Shown here: positions 16,459 through 24,897 of the stretch, in pieces
Layout of the letters: every line of letters begins with the position of its first letter
Position numbering within the stretch: the stretch's first letter is position 1
Assembly: GCA_019359505.1 (NCBI GenBank)
Contig: JAHHHD010000023.1
Coordinates: 1 to 64,000 of the forward strand
DNA: 64,000 bases
Direction of reading: 5' to 3'
DNA from: Drouetiella hepatica Uher 2000/2452
GTDB taxonomy: Bacteria > Cyanobacteriota > Cyanobacteriia > Elainellales > Elainellaceae
Notes under the pieces: generated by a model
Seen by the model: only the letters and a program-made list of their open reading frames with translations
What the model was told of the DNA's origin: nothing
Databases searched by the model: none
Made by a program: the position numbers and the translations under genes

Positions 16459-17271
16459 TCACTTCTGCAACAGCGGGAAAAAGTGCCCTACAGGTCCCTG
16501 ACCCTTGCCAATTCGTAGGGCATACCGCAGTGCCATCGTCACATAATCCTTGGCGTTTTTCACCGCCTCAAACGGCTCCTGCCCGATCGCTAAATTTGCC
16601 GCGATCGCAGCCGATAGCGTGCAGCCCGTGCCGTGAGTGTCGGTCGTGTCAATGGTTTCGGTATGTAAGACCTCCATGCGATCGCCATCAAACCAGATGT
16701 CCACGCCGCGCAGATCTGCCGCCATGCCGCCCCCTTTGACCAGCACCGCCTTTGAACCCAGCGTCAGAATTTTTTGTGCGGCTGCCTGCATGTCTTGCTG
16801 AGTGTTGATTTCCATGCCGCTGAGAATTTGGGCTTCATAGCGGTTGGGTGTCAGCACGGCAGCTAGAGGAATGAGGCGATCGCGCAAGGTGGCAATGGCG
16901 GCATCATCAATTAGCTGTGCCCCCGTTCGAGACACCATCACCGGATCGACAACGAGTGAAGAGAGGGCGATCGCCTCCATCTGTTCGGCAACGGTGGCGA
17001 TGATTGCCTGGTTCAGCAGCATTCCGGTTTTTGCCGCCTGAATGCCGATATCTTCTGCCACAGCCATAATCTGCGCCGTCACAGATTCGGATGGCAGCGC
17101 ATCTACTCGCGTCACGCCCAGGGTATTTTGAGCCGTGACGCAGGTAATGGCGCAGGTGCCATGCACTTGATGAAAGGCAAACGTGCGCAGGTCTGCCTGA
17201 ATTCCGGCTCCGCCGCCGCTGTCAGAACCCGCGATCGTCAGAGCAACCGGAATAGAGATGAGGCTGGACAT
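16459..17271 (-). CDS. thiD: Hydroxymethylpyrimidine / phosphomethylpyrimidine kinase
   Basis: Cytosolic kinase of thiamine biosynthesis that phosphorylates HMP and then HMP-phosphate to the diphosphate. The 270-residue length is typical. Diagnostic segments are VALTIAGSDSGGGAGIQADLRTF (first 30 residues), VDPVMVSRTGAQLI (about 106-119), LTPNRYEAQILSG, and the ATP-site loop DTTDTHGTGCTLSAAIAANLA (about 207-227) with the catalytic Asp/His/Gly-Cys region. It is the last gene of a minus-strand run, 37 bp after the OHCU decarboxylase gene, although it has no obvious metabolic link to purine breakdown. No TPP riboswitch is seen. Confidence 0.95.
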   Translation of the reverse strand: MSSLISIPVALTIAGSDSGGGAGIQADLRTFAFHQVHGTCAITCVTAQNTLGVTRVDALPSESVTAQIMAVAEDIGIQAAKTGMLLNQAIIATVAEQMEAIALSSLVVDPVMVSRTGAQLIDDAAIATLRDRLIPLAAVLTPNRYEAQILSGMEINTQQDMQAAAQKILTLGSKAVLVKGGGMAADLRGVDIWFDGDRMEVLHTETIDTTDTHGTGCTLSAAIAANLAIGQEPFEAVKNAKDYVTMALRYALRIGKGQGPVGHFFPLLQK

Positions 17272-17308
17272 GATTTATCAAGTCGCGAGTTTATCAAGTC
17301 ACAATTTA

Positions 17309-17833
17309 TCAAGGAGCGGAAGTTGATGCCTCTTCATTCTCCAACAAATCCAGTAATCGCAGCCGCGCAATCTGGGCAATTTCTGCCAAGGCTTGCTGAG
17401 TTTCAGCTTCGACAGTATTTTGCAATCGGCGATCGAAGGCTGCAAAGATACTGGCTTTGGTCTGAGTTCTGACGGTGGTGATAAAGGGAAAGCCAAACTT
17501 ATCTTTGTACGCCTGATTCAGAGCCTGAATGCGATTGTATTCTTCAGACGTGAGCTGATTCAACCCCGCCCCAGCTTGCTCTTTCACAGAAGCTTCTGCC
17601 ATCTTGGCTTTGCTGCCCAGATCGGGGTGGGCTGTGATTAAAGCAAGCTGGGCTGCTGGACTCATTTGCTGAACGATCTGCACCATTCTTTGATGCAGGT
17701 CAGAGAGATCCGCGAAGGGGCGATCGCGCCAGACTTGATGGGCGATCGTGGGCGTATCTTCAAAAATTGCGCCTAAGACACCCGTGAAGGTATCCTGACT
17801 CATCTGATTCAGTTCAAAAATTGAGTAAGCCAT
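17309..17833 (-). CDS. uraD: OHCU decarboxylase (2-oxo-4-hydroxy-4-carboxy-5-ureidoimidazoline decarboxylase)
   Basis: Third enzyme of urate breakdown: decarboxylates OHCU to S-allantoin. At 174 residues it is a single-domain UraD. Key family segments are ALITAHPDLGSKAKMAEASVKEQAGAGL (about residues 62-89; the His of AHPDLG is the catalytic residue), LTSEEYNRIQALNQAYKDKFGFPFI and VRTQTKASIFAAFDRRLQN. It is encoded 31 bp after the urate hydroxylase gene, in the order the reactions run. The intervening enzyme, 5-hydroxyisourate hydrolase, is not seen in the window; it may be encoded elsewhere, or the hydrolysis may occur spontaneously. Confidence 0.93.
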   Translation of the reverse strand: MAYSIFELNQMSQDTFTGVLGAIFEDTPTIAHQVWRDRPFADLSDLHQRMVQIVQQMSPAAQLALITAHPDLGSKAKMAEASVKEQAGAGLNQLTSEEYNRIQALNQAYKDKFGFPFITTVRTQTKASIFAAFDRRLQNTVEAETQQALAEIAQIARLRLLDLLENEEASTSAP

Positions 17834-17864
17834 GATCGCAAGCTAAGTTTTCTTCAGGAGATCC

Positions 17865-19025
17865 TCAATTCAGCGGCCCTGCCAAAATCGTTTTACAGAT
17901 AGCATTCATGATGTCAGTACCATCTTCTTTTTTGAGATCGGCATACCACTGCTGAGTTTTTTCTGGATCTTTGCCATGGGTCACATCCGATCGCTTTCGA
18001 GCTTTGTTCACGACATCCGCCGCCCGATCTTTGCGAATCATCTCATAGCGTTTTAAGGAATCCTCAACGCTAATATTATTGGTCACCAGCGAGTTCGCCA
18101 GCACCCAGGCATCCTCCATTGCCTGACATCCGCCCTGTCCCAGATCAGGAGCGGTGCTGTGTCCAGCATCCCCCAACAGCGTCACGCGACCCTTTGTCCA
18201 GGCTGGGAGCGCCTCAACGTCATGAATTTCGACGCGATTTGTCTTTAGCGGATCGAGGCGCTGAATGAGAGTCTGTACGGGGTCAGCCCAGCCCTCAAAA
18301 AATCCGCTGAGTTCCGTCTGATAGTTTTCTGGCTTGGGGGTGCCTTTGGGTAATGGCACGTCAAAAAAGAAATAGAAGCGATCGTTTGCAATGGGCATCA
18401 AAGACACGCGTTTGTGATCGCCTACGTAGATGACCCAACTGTCTTTGGGAGCCAGATCTTCGCTAGCGGGGACGAGTCCATTCCAGTTGACATAGCCGAC
18501 GTACTGCCGCTCGACCGCATACCCCAATACATACTGACGGATGACGGAATGGGTGCCATCTGCTCCAATAATGAGATCGCCTGTTGCTCTGCGTCCATCC
18601 TCAAAAACGGCGGTGGCGCTGTCGGCATCCTGCTCGATCGCCACACATTTTGAGTTAAGCTGCACCCGGTCTACCCCTAGAGCCTCTAGCAACATTCCCT
18701 GTAGCTCCGTTCGCGCTACTGGATAGGGACGTTGCCCCACCTGCTCAATCAGGGGTGACAGGCTAAAATCCGTGAGCGGTTCCCCAGTGCTGCTATAGTA
18801 TGCCATGCGATCCATCTGTCCGCCGATGCTGGCAATCTCTTTACCTAAACCCAGGCGATTGAGGACTTTGACTCCATTCGACCAGAGGGAAATAGCGGCT
18901 CCAGCCGGACGCAATTCACTGACGCGATCGTAGATTTCTACTTCATAACCGCTCTGCCGTAGCGCAATCCCGGTCGCCAGCCCACCCATACCCGCGCCAA
19001 TAATAATGGCTTTTAAGTGATTCAT
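17865..19025 (-). CDS. hpxO: FAD-dependent urate hydroxylase (HpxO-like)
   Basis: Flavoprotein monooxygenase, 386 residues, of the PHBH-like class. It binds FAD through IIIGAGMGGLATGIALRQSGYEVEIYDR-type dinucleotide fold (first 35 residues), DG motif in LIIGADGTHSVIRQYVLG (about 151-168), and GD motif VTLLGDAGHSTAPDLGQGGCQAMEDA (about 275-300). The sequence pattern resembles Klebsiella HpxO, which hydroxylates urate to 5-hydroxyisourate with NADH and O2. The assignment to urate rather than another aromatic substrate is strengthened by its neighbours, an 8-oxoguanine deaminase 11 bp upstream and UraD 31 bp downstream. Cytosolic. Confidence 0.9.
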   Translation of the reverse strand: MNHLKAIIIGAGMGGLATGIALRQSGYEVEIYDRVSELRPAGAAISLWSNGVKVLNRLGLGKEIASIGGQMDRMAYYSSTGEPLTDFSLSPLIEQVGQRPYPVARTELQGMLLEALGVDRVQLNSKCVAIEQDADSATAVFEDGRRATGDLIIGADGTHSVIRQYVLGYAVERQYVGYVNWNGLVPASEDLAPKDSWVIYVGDHKRVSLMPIANDRFYFFFDVPLPKGTPKPENYQTELSGFFEGWADPVQTLIQRLDPLKTNRVEIHDVEALPAWTKGRVTLLGDAGHSTAPDLGQGGCQAMEDAWVLANSLVTNNISVEDSLKRYEMIRKDRAADVVNKARKRSDVTHGKDPEKTQQWYADLKKEDGTDIMNAICKTILAGPLN

Positions 19026-19036
19026 TATCTCTACCT

Positions 19037-20398
19037 CTATGCTTTTGTTAACTGAGCTGCCAGCCGATTATGTTTCTCAATGAGGGCAGGGAGATCGATC
19101 GTCGTTAGATGCCCTCGATCCACCACCTTTCTACCGTTGATAAAACTGTAGTCAACAGCATCGACATAGCAAAAAATCAGGGCTGCTACCAGGTCATGAT
19201 GTGCCCCTGCCAACTGAGGGCGATCGATATTCACCGCAATGAAATCTGCCGACATCCCAGGAGCCAGATAGCCGACATCTTCTCGACCCAGAACTCTAGC
19301 GCCCCCCAGAGTTGCCACTTCCAAAATCTGCCGCGCCGTCATGCTAGCCGCATCGCAGTCTCGCACACGCGCCAGCAAAAAAGCCGTTCGGGCTTCCTGA
19401 AGCAGATTGCTACCATCATTGGATGCTGAGCCATCCACACCCAACCCTACGGGCACGCCCTGATCTAGCATCTTCCGAATCGGCGCGATGCCGCTTGCCA
19501 GCCGCATATTGCTACAAGGACAGTGGGCGACTCCCGTTCCCGTCCTGCCAAACTTCAAGATTGAGTCATCGCTGAGCTGCACGCAATGGGCATGCCAGAC
19601 ATCCTCACCCAGCCAGCCGACCGATTCGGCATAGTCACCCGGAGTCATGCCAAAGTTCTCTAGGCTGTAGGTGACATCAGACTGATTTTCTGCCAAATGT
19701 GTATGCAGCCGTACTCCTGCATAGGAACGTGCCATCGCTGCCGATTCTCGCATCAGATCCTGCGAGACGGTAAAGGGTGAGCAGGGGGCAAGCGTAATCC
19801 GCAGCATGGCATGGCGAGAATTGTCGTGATATTGCTCAATTAATCGCTGAGAGTCTTTGAGAATATCGACCTCTTTTTCCACCAGCGCGTCGGGTGGCAG
19901 TCCTCCTAGGCTTACCCCTAGGCTCATGCTGCCTCGACTAGCGTGAAACCGCAGACCGATCGCCGCGATCGCCTCAATCTCATCATCCAATCGACAGCCG
20001 TTGACGTAGAGATAAAGATGGTCGCTAGCCGTTGTGCAACCCGACAGCATTAGCTCCGCCGCCGCCATTTGGGAACTAACATAGACCCCTTCGGGTGTCA
20101 GCTTTGACCAAAACGGGTAGTGCGCATACAGCCAGTCGAACAAATCGCAATTCTGCGCTGCCGGAACCGCCCGCGTTAGCGTTTGGAAAAAATGATGGTG
20201 CGTGTTGATCAAGCCAGGGAGAACAATGTGGCGATCGCCCAAATCTAGCACTTCATCTGCCGTGGGAGGCAGCTCTGCGGTAGTGCCAATCTGCTCAATC
20301 ACGTTGTCTCGAACCAGGATGGCAGCTCCACGAATTTCTCGTCTGCCAGCATCCATCGTAACTAGGGTATGAATATTTTTGACCAGTAAAGTCGCCAT
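19037..20398 (-). CDS. 8-oxoguanine deaminase
   Basis: Zinc amidohydrolase of the cytidine-deaminase-like/ATZ class, 453 residues. It has the metal motif LPGLINTHHHFFQTLTR (about residues 60-76), VRLHTHLAEN (about 227-236), HAHCVQLSDD (about 266-275) and VGLGVDGSASNDGSNLLQEAR (about 316-336). The overall pattern (start LLVKNIHTLVTMD, CNLFDWLY-like CDLFDWLYAHYPFW) is that of the 8-oxoguanine deaminases rather than guanine deaminase. The product of 8-oxoguanine deamination is urate, exactly the substrate of the next gene. It is the first gene of the operon. Alternative annotations in databases would be TRZ/ATZ hydrolase or atrazine-chlorohydrolase-like. Confidence 0.88.
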   Translation of the reverse strand: MATLLVKNIHTLVTMDAGRREIRGAAILVRDNVIEQIGTTAELPPTADEVLDLGDRHIVLPGLINTHHHFFQTLTRAVPAAQNCDLFDWLYAHYPFWSKLTPEGVYVSSQMAAAELMLSGCTTASDHLYLYVNGCRLDDEIEAIAAIGLRFHASRGSMSLGVSLGGLPPDALVEKEVDILKDSQRLIEQYHDNSRHAMLRITLAPCSPFTVSQDLMRESAAMARSYAGVRLHTHLAENQSDVTYSLENFGMTPGDYAESVGWLGEDVWHAHCVQLSDDSILKFGRTGTGVAHCPCSNMRLASGIAPIRKMLDQGVPVGLGVDGSASNDGSNLLQEARTAFLLARVRDCDAASMTARQILEVATLGGARVLGREDVGYLAPGMSADFIAVNIDRPQLAGAHHDLVAALIFCYVDAVDYSFINGRKVVDRGHLTTIDLPALIEKHNRLAAQLTKA

Positions 20399-20738
20399 CT
20401 TAATGCAGCCTGTAGAATTTCCCCTCAGGAATGAGTCACTTAACTCTCATAATGCTGCCATTAGAATAACGTTGAAACTCTCCGCCAGAAGACCATAGAG
20501 AACTTTTCACCTAAAATTCCATATGCTTCTGTGGATTGTGGCAGCTCTCACCTGATTTCTCCTCATTTGAAAGCGCTGCTTCCCTGAAGCGCATTCCTCG
20601 AAGCGCATTCCTCGAAGCCCATTCCTCGAAGCCCATTCCTTGAAGCCAAGATGTGGGGTTGCTTTGGCTAATGCTTTGCATCACTATGGTGAAACTGCAA
20701 AAATTGAAGCAGGCTTAATCAGAGGGCAGGAGAATACC
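20399..20738. other. 340-bp divergent intergenic region with tandem repeat
   Basis: It separates the purine operon (minus) from the DUF2127 gene (plus), so both promoters should lie here. Nothing else recognisable apart from a 14-nt tandem repeat. An ATG-less in-frame extension of the DUF2127 gene runs back through it but has no coding character. Confidence 0.5.
20586..20647 (+). repeat. 14-nt tandem repeat
   Basis: Four direct 14-nt units (20586-20641, consensus GAAGCSCATTCCTC) plus a 6-nt partial unit. Non-coding, between divergent promoters; the 14-nt period could affect spacing of binding sites. Confidence 0.9.
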
Positions 20739-21242
20739 GTGAGGTCAACCGATACTGTGAAGAAACGTCCGGCTGGACTCATTGCTATTGTGGCGTACAA
20801 AGCTTGTGTGGCTTTGCTGCTCATCATCACATCGATCGCTTTACTTTTGGCGCTTAAGAATCATCAGGCATTAGCGGCATTCTCGGCTTCTTATGTGTTG
20901 GAAGGCAAGGCGGCAATTATTGATCGAGTCCTAGATCGGGTGCTGAAGATTGAGCCTAGAACATTGAAATTTAGCGGCATTACGGTCGGCGTCTATGCGG
21001 GCATCACGGCGATCGAGGCAGTGGGACTGTGGTACGAAAAGGTCTGGGCAGAATTTTTGGTTCTGGGGCTGACGGGCATTGGCATTCCTTTAGAAATCGT
21101 TGAACTGTCACGCGGTATTTCACCGCTCAAGCTCGCCATCTTTATGATTAACACGATCGTGTTTGTATATTTCTTTCAGCGTGTACTGACAGAAATCAAC
21201 ATAAGAAATAAGCGCAAGGAAACAGATATGAATTCTCTGTGA
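20739..21242 (+). CDS. DUF2127 domain-containing membrane protein
   Basis: A 167-residue integral membrane protein of the DUF2127 family with four hydrophobic helices (about residues 12-35, 72-92, 98-115, 125-143). The GTG at 20739 is preferred because a purine-rich site (GGGCAGGAG) precedes it, and because the longer frame back to 20640 has unlikely residues. The C-terminus is basic and cytoplasmic. No function is known for the family; it is often near genes of cell-envelope type. The plus-strand neighbour downstream is a secreted ThuA-like protein 84 bp away. Confidence 0.75.
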   Translation: MRSTDTVKKRPAGLIAIVAYKACVALLLIITSIALLLALKNHQALAAFSASYVLEGKAAIIDRVLDRVLKIEPRTLKFSGITVGVYAGITAIEAVGLWYEKVWAEFLVLGLTGIGIPLEIVELSRGISPLKLAIFMINTIVFVYFFQRVLTEINIRNKRKETDMNSL

Positions 21243-21326
21243 ATTTGTGTAGCCTAGACACAAAAAGACGGGGAGATTACCTGATGATCCGCCTACCATG
21301 GGTCTGAATTATCAGCCCGATTAGCC

Positions 21327-22190
21327 ATGAGATTTTTCCTCCGGATCTCGATTATTTCCTGCTTAGGTTTCCTGCTTCTGGGAGTTTTCACAAAACTCAA
21401 CTCAGAATTCAATCACTCAGTGATTCAGGTGACGCCATCTGCTTTAACTTCATTAAGTTCTACAGACCCGGCTGCCTCGCTCCCTGCTAAGCAAAATGAA
21501 GCCTTTTCAGAGAACGACCTGATTCGGGCGCTCCTGGTTACAGGGGGCTGCTGTCATGACTACTCATTTCAGATGCAGGCATTGCCAGAGGCGGTCAAAA
21601 AATTTGCCTCTGTAGAATGGGATGTGGTGAATGCAGGTGGAACGGCAAAGCAAGCTCGAATTTCACTCTACGATAACCCTAACTGGGCAGTAGGCTACGA
21701 TGTCGTGGTATACAACACCTGCTTTGCCAATACTCAAGACCCAGAGTACATTCGCAAGATCACCAATGTTCACAAAGCGGGTGTCCCAGCAGTTGTCATT
21801 CATTGTGCTGCGCACACCTACTGCACCGCAGAAATTGATGACTGGCGGCAGTTTCTGGGTGTCACGAGTTGCAGCCATGACCCTAAAGACCAAAATTCGG
21901 TGCAAAAAATAGTTAAGCATCCCATATTGCAGAGTATGCCCGATCAGTGGACAACGCCTCCCGATGAGCTATATGTGATTAATAAACTGTGGCCAACTGC
22001 CCAAGCGATCGCCACTTCAGTCAGCAAAGTCAATGGTCAAACCTATCCGATCGCCTGGGTGAATCAATTTGGGTCAGCTAGAGTTTTCGGCACAACCTAT
22101 GGTCATTCAGCTGAAACTTTTCAAGATCCGGTGTACTTAGATATGCTGGGACGAGGCATCCTGTGGGCGGTCGGACGATTAGAGGAATGA
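21327..22190 (+). CDS. Secreted ThuA domain-containing protein
   Basis: A 287-residue protein with a signal peptide or N-terminal anchor (FLRISIISCLGFLLLGVF), then a ThuA-like domain of glutamine-amidotransferase fold. Family marks are IRALLVTGGCCHDYSFQ (about residues 67-83), VVYNTC (about 129-134), VVIHCAAHTY (about 154-163), and near the end RVFGTTYGHSAETFQDPVYLDMLGRGILWAVGR (about 252-284), where the GTTYGH and Trp-Ala-Val segments are typical. ThuA proteins act in disaccharide metabolism in some bacteria; the precise substrate here is unknown. Likely periplasmic. Confidence 0.85.
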   Translation: MRFFLRISIISCLGFLLLGVFTKLNSEFNHSVIQVTPSALTSLSSTDPAASLPAKQNEAFSENDLIRALLVTGGCCHDYSFQMQALPEAVKKFASVEWDVVNAGGTAKQARISLYDNPNWAVGYDVVVYNTCFANTQDPEYIRKITNVHKAGVPAVVIHCAAHTYCTAEIDDWRQFLGVTSCSHDPKDQNSVQKIVKHPILQSMPDQWTTPPDELYVINKLWPTAQAIATSVSKVNGQTYPIAWVNQFGSARVFGTTYGHSAETFQDPVYLDMLGRGILWAVGRLEE

Positions 22191-22211
22191 TAGGCTCTTA
22201 CTGAATCTCCT

Positions 22212-22610
22212 TTATCTCCAGAGCGAAGAAGGGCAGACCTGCGAGATCTGCCACAGCTCCACTAACAGTGACTCCAGATCAGGAGTGAGCAGCGTCACAA
22301 AGACGCCTTCTGCCTCGGCCAGATTTGTGACGTCAGACGTGATCCAGGTGCCTCGTAGACTAACTTCTACATAATCGGCATCGCAACGGCAAAGGGCGAT
22401 CGCCCCTTCCGTTTCTTGATGGGTTAGCTCCTCAAGTAAGAAAAGATTGGCTAGATCCGATCGCAGCAATAGGGTTGCTGTACTAGACTCAACGATGAGC
22501 CGTTGCGCCGTTCTCATCGCCAGCAGCACGCGCACTCCAATCCACTCCTCTGGGGATTGAGTCAACGGCTCCAAGAGCGAACCTGTTTCCATGAAAGTAA
22601 CTTTCAGCAT
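22212..22610 (-). CDS. Conserved cyanobacterial protein, alr0857-like
   Basis: A 132-residue protein that resembles a small family restricted to cyanobacteria (annotated alr0857 family). It has the pattern MLKVTFMETGSLLEPLTQS followed by EEWIGVRVLLAMR (about residues 21-33), which I recognise as the family start. No membrane segment, signal peptide or catalytic motif is visible. Function unknown. It converges with the ThuA gene, 21 bp away. Confidence 0.65.
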   Translation of the reverse strand: MLKVTFMETGSLLEPLTQSPEEWIGVRVLLAMRTAQRLIVESSTATLLLRSDLANLFLLEELTHQETEGAIALCRCDADYVEVSLRGTWITSDVTNLAEAEGVFVTLLTPDLESLLVELWQISQVCPSSLWR

Positions 22611-22772
22611 GCTGAAAAACTCCGGTGGTGATGCTTCGGTTTTGGATGCCTAAGCGAGGGCGCTTAGTATAAAGATCAAGTGCAATTGCCGATTTTACGC
22701 AATGGGAAGTCTTGCCTTTTCTCGGTCAACAGGGTTAAACACGGGTCTAAGCTCAGGTCTAAAAACAGGCTG

Positions 22773-22827
22773 AACCCCCGCTTTCGTAGAGTTGAAGCGG
22801 GGGTTAGAAAACTCAATGAGGTTTTCT
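22773..22827 (-). terminator. Paired hairpins downstream of the 22833-23180 ORF
   Basis: An 11-bp stem (AACCCCCGCTT 22773-22783 with 22795-22805) sits next to a 7-bp stem (AGAAAAC 22806-22812 with 22821-22827). On the minus strand these follow the stop of the 115-residue ORF; a T-run is only weakly placed, so this is a possible terminator. Confidence 0.45.
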
Positions 22828-22832
22828 AAATC

Positions 22833-23180
22833 CTAAATCGGTACAGCTATTTCTAACCTGTACCTCCCGCTAAACTGCTTTGGGTGATCTCCGTCTAACT
22901 GGTATCCAGCGACTGCATCGCCGACACTGGGCAGATAAATCCCCTGTACCCATTGATCAAAACTTGCGAGCAACGGCAGTACGCTTCCCTGGACGACAAA
23001 CTTCCGAACAGGCAGAATTGTGGCGCGATCGCCCAGTCCTGTACTCCATTCTGCAATAGCGCCCTGGTCTGCAACGGCTTGAGGACTGAGCTTGCCGAAT
23101 TCGCTATGAGCCAGCCCGCCGAGAATTGCGTGGCGGAGCCATAAACATCTGAAGAGTAGGTTCTGCATCGTCACGTCCAA
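22833..23180 (-). CDS. Hypothetical protein
   Basis: A 115-residue frame that I cannot assign. The C-terminal half (LPLLASFDQWVQGIYLPSVGDAVAGYQ and on to RYRLEIAVPI) has the composition of a real folded domain, with alternating hydrophobics suggesting beta structure. A second ATG at 23168 is a possible start. A strong hairpin follows the stop on its own strand. No partner genes in an operon. It could be a lineage-specific gene. Confidence 0.4.
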   Translation of the reverse strand: MDVTMQNLLFRCLWLRHAILGGLAHSEFGKLSPQAVADQGAIAEWSTGLGDRATILPVRKFVVQGSVLPLLASFDQWVQGIYLPSVGDAVAGYQLDGDHPKQFSGRYRLEIAVPI

Positions 23181-23322
23181 CGCATGGGGCTGAGTCTGTT
23201 CGCTAAGGTTGCGCCAAGTTCAAGTTTGCTGATTTCGAGAAGCGTAAAACTTGCATCTGACAATTAAGATACTACACTTGTAATATGAGTGTCTAGTCTT
23301 TGAGTGAGTTTTGGTTAGGCTA

Positions 23323-23350
23323 TGTTCAATAAGCTGTGTTCAATGAGCTG
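23323..23350 (+). repeat. 14-nt tandem duplication upstream of the RHH-like gene
   Basis: TGTTCAATAAGCTG followed directly by TGTTCAATGAGCTG, with a weaker third copy after it. It lies in the 302-bp gap 23181-23482, which otherwise holds only the presumed promoter of the gene at 23483. Confidence 0.7.
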
Positions 23351-23482
23351 TTTAGTAAGCTGGTTACCAAACTGCCTAATCAGTTGAATAGGCTCCCACA
23401 GCCTATCCCTACTCTTGCCCAAGACCTCACCACTCAGATCTCACTTAAACCTTGTAACGGTAAACCTTCGGAGGATTTTGTA

Positions 23483-23818
23483 ATGTACGCAATTAATCGC
23501 ACCGCCACCACGGACATGGAAGTCACCAGCATTCGCCTAGAGCGCGAACTGAAAGAGAAGCTGAAGGATTTGTCAGGCAATCAGGGCTATCAGGCTTTGA
23601 TCCGCGATATATTGTGGAACTATGTGCAGCAAAAATCTGGAGACTATCAGCCTTTGTTTTCCCGGAGCGACATTCGTGCCAGCATTGAGGCGATCGCCCA
23701 ACGAGAAGAGCGCTGCACGCTCACAGGCGCAATGATTCGTCCCCAAGAGCAGATGTTATTAGGATTAACCAGCAATGGCGACATGGTTCCCCTCAGTGTC
23801 GGCAGCTTAAAGAATTAG
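23483..23818 (+). CDS. Small ribbon-helix-helix-like conserved protein
   Basis: A 111-residue cytosolic protein. The N-terminus (MEVTSIRLERELKEKLKDLS, about residues 11-30) is a beta strand followed by a helix, as in CopG/MetJ-type ribbon-helix-helix DNA-binding proteins, and a second helix YQALIRDILWNYVQQ follows. The C-terminal half (EERCTLTGAMIRPQEQMLLGL) looks like a separate small domain. The start is chosen at 23483 because GGAGG lies 9 bases upstream; the frame extends 49 codons further back without coding character. It could be a transcription regulator; target unknown. The cofG gene follows after 102 bp. Confidence 0.65.
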   Translation: MYAINRTATTDMEVTSIRLERELKEKLKDLSGNQGYQALIRDILWNYVQQKSGDYQPLFSRSDIRASIEAIAQREERCTLTGAMIRPQEQMLLGLTSNGDMVPLSVGSLKN

Positions 23819-23920
23819 CAGCAATGGGGCGATGGGCACCGCTGCTTTTTGCCTGTCGCCCTGTCAACTTGTTAGGTCGATCAACATTTTGTATTGGCTC
23901 CTAAGCTATGCGCGCTCCTC

Positions 23921-24886
23921 ATGTCTACTCCTTCGGTCATTACCTATAGTCCTGCCTATACGCTTGTTCCTACCTACGAGTGCTTCAATCGCTGCACTTA
24001 CTGCAATTTCCGCACCGATCCGGGACAGGATGAATGGATGACTTTGGAGAGGGCAGAGAGTATATTGCGATCGCTGCAACCGCAGGGCGTTATTGAAATC
24101 CTGATTTTGAGCGGCGAGGTTCACCCCAGCCATCCTCAGCGATCGACCTGGTTTCAGCGCATCTTTGAGCTTTGCCAGATGGCGATCGCTCTGGGATTCC
24201 TGCCCCACACCAATGTGGGGATCTTGAGCTATGACGAAATGGCGCAGCTCAAAACGGTGAATGTTTCAATGGGATTGATGCTAGAGCAGCTCACGCCCAA
24301 GCTATTGCAGACCGTTCATCGCCATGCGCCCAGCAAAATCCCGGAAGTGAGGCTTCAGCAGCTTCAGTGGGCTGGCGAACTGCAAATTCCTTTCACTACA
24401 GGGCTGCTCCTAGGTCTTGGTGAGACTCGGCAAGACTGGGTGGATACGCTGGAGGCGATCGCCCATCTCCATCAGCAGCACCGCCACATTCAAGAAGTCA
24501 TCCTTCAGCCCCACAGTCCCGGAACTCACCAGACGCAAACTGGACAGGCTTTTCAGATCAAGCAGCTTGTGGAAGTGGTGACGATCGCTCGTCAAATTTT
24601 GCCCCACAGCATCGCCCTACAGATTCCCCCGAATCTGATTCCAACCTCCGAAGAGCTTTTCGCCTGTCTCGAAGCAGGTGCGAGTGACTTGGGGGGCATT
24701 AGTCCCAAAGATGAGGTGAATCCTGACTATCCCCACCCACAGGATCAAAAGCTTGCGGCGACCTTAACGCGATCGGGTTGGCACCTCCATCCTCGTCTGC
24801 CTATTTATCCACAGTACGATTCTTGGCTGCCGTCCTCGCTTCAGCAATCCGTTCAGCATTGGCGAAAAAAATTAGGCATTGCTTAA
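23921..24886 (+). CDS. cofG: 7,8-didemethyl-8-hydroxy-5-deazariboflavin (F0) synthase subunit CofG
   Basis: Radical-SAM enzyme, 321 residues, that with CofH joins tyrosine and a ribityl-pyrimidine to make F0, the deazaflavin used in cyanobacteria as antenna pigment of some photolyases. The [4Fe-4S] motif C-x3-C-x2-C is in YECFNRCTYCNFRTDPG (about residues 16-32). Further CofG marks are LILSGEVHP, LPHTNVGILSYDEM, FTTGLLLGLGETRQD and LGGISPKDEVNP (about 251-262). The partner cofH is not in the window. Start chosen at ATG 23921. It precedes a palindromic repeat. An FeS-type photolyase is encoded 32 kb away. Confidence 0.92.
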   Translation: MSTPSVITYSPAYTLVPTYECFNRCTYCNFRTDPGQDEWMTLERAESILRSLQPQGVIEILILSGEVHPSHPQRSTWFQRIFELCQMAIALGFLPHTNVGILSYDEMAQLKTVNVSMGLMLEQLTPKLLQTVHRHAPSKIPEVRLQQLQWAGELQIPFTTGLLLGLGETRQDWVDTLEAIAHLHQQHRHIQEVILQPHSPGTHQTQTGQAFQIKQLVEVVTIARQILPHSIALQIPPNLIPTSEELFACLEAGASDLGGISPKDEVNPDYPHPQDQKLAATLTRSGWHLHPRLPIYPQYDSWLPSSLQQSVQHWRKKLGIA

Positions 24887-24897
24887 TCTGGGTATGA

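Noticed and set aside
17272-17308. Possible TPP riboswitch for thiD
   Set aside because: The gap is only 37 bp and lacks the conserved CUGAGA and ACCUGA elements.
19037-20398. Annotation as an atrazine chlorohydrolase
   Set aside because: The family resemblance is general; sequence pattern and operon context fit 8-oxoguanine deaminase better.
22773-22805. GC-rich hairpin considered as an IS200/IS605 end
   Set aside because: No transposase gene or second matching end is present nearby; a terminator is the simpler reading.
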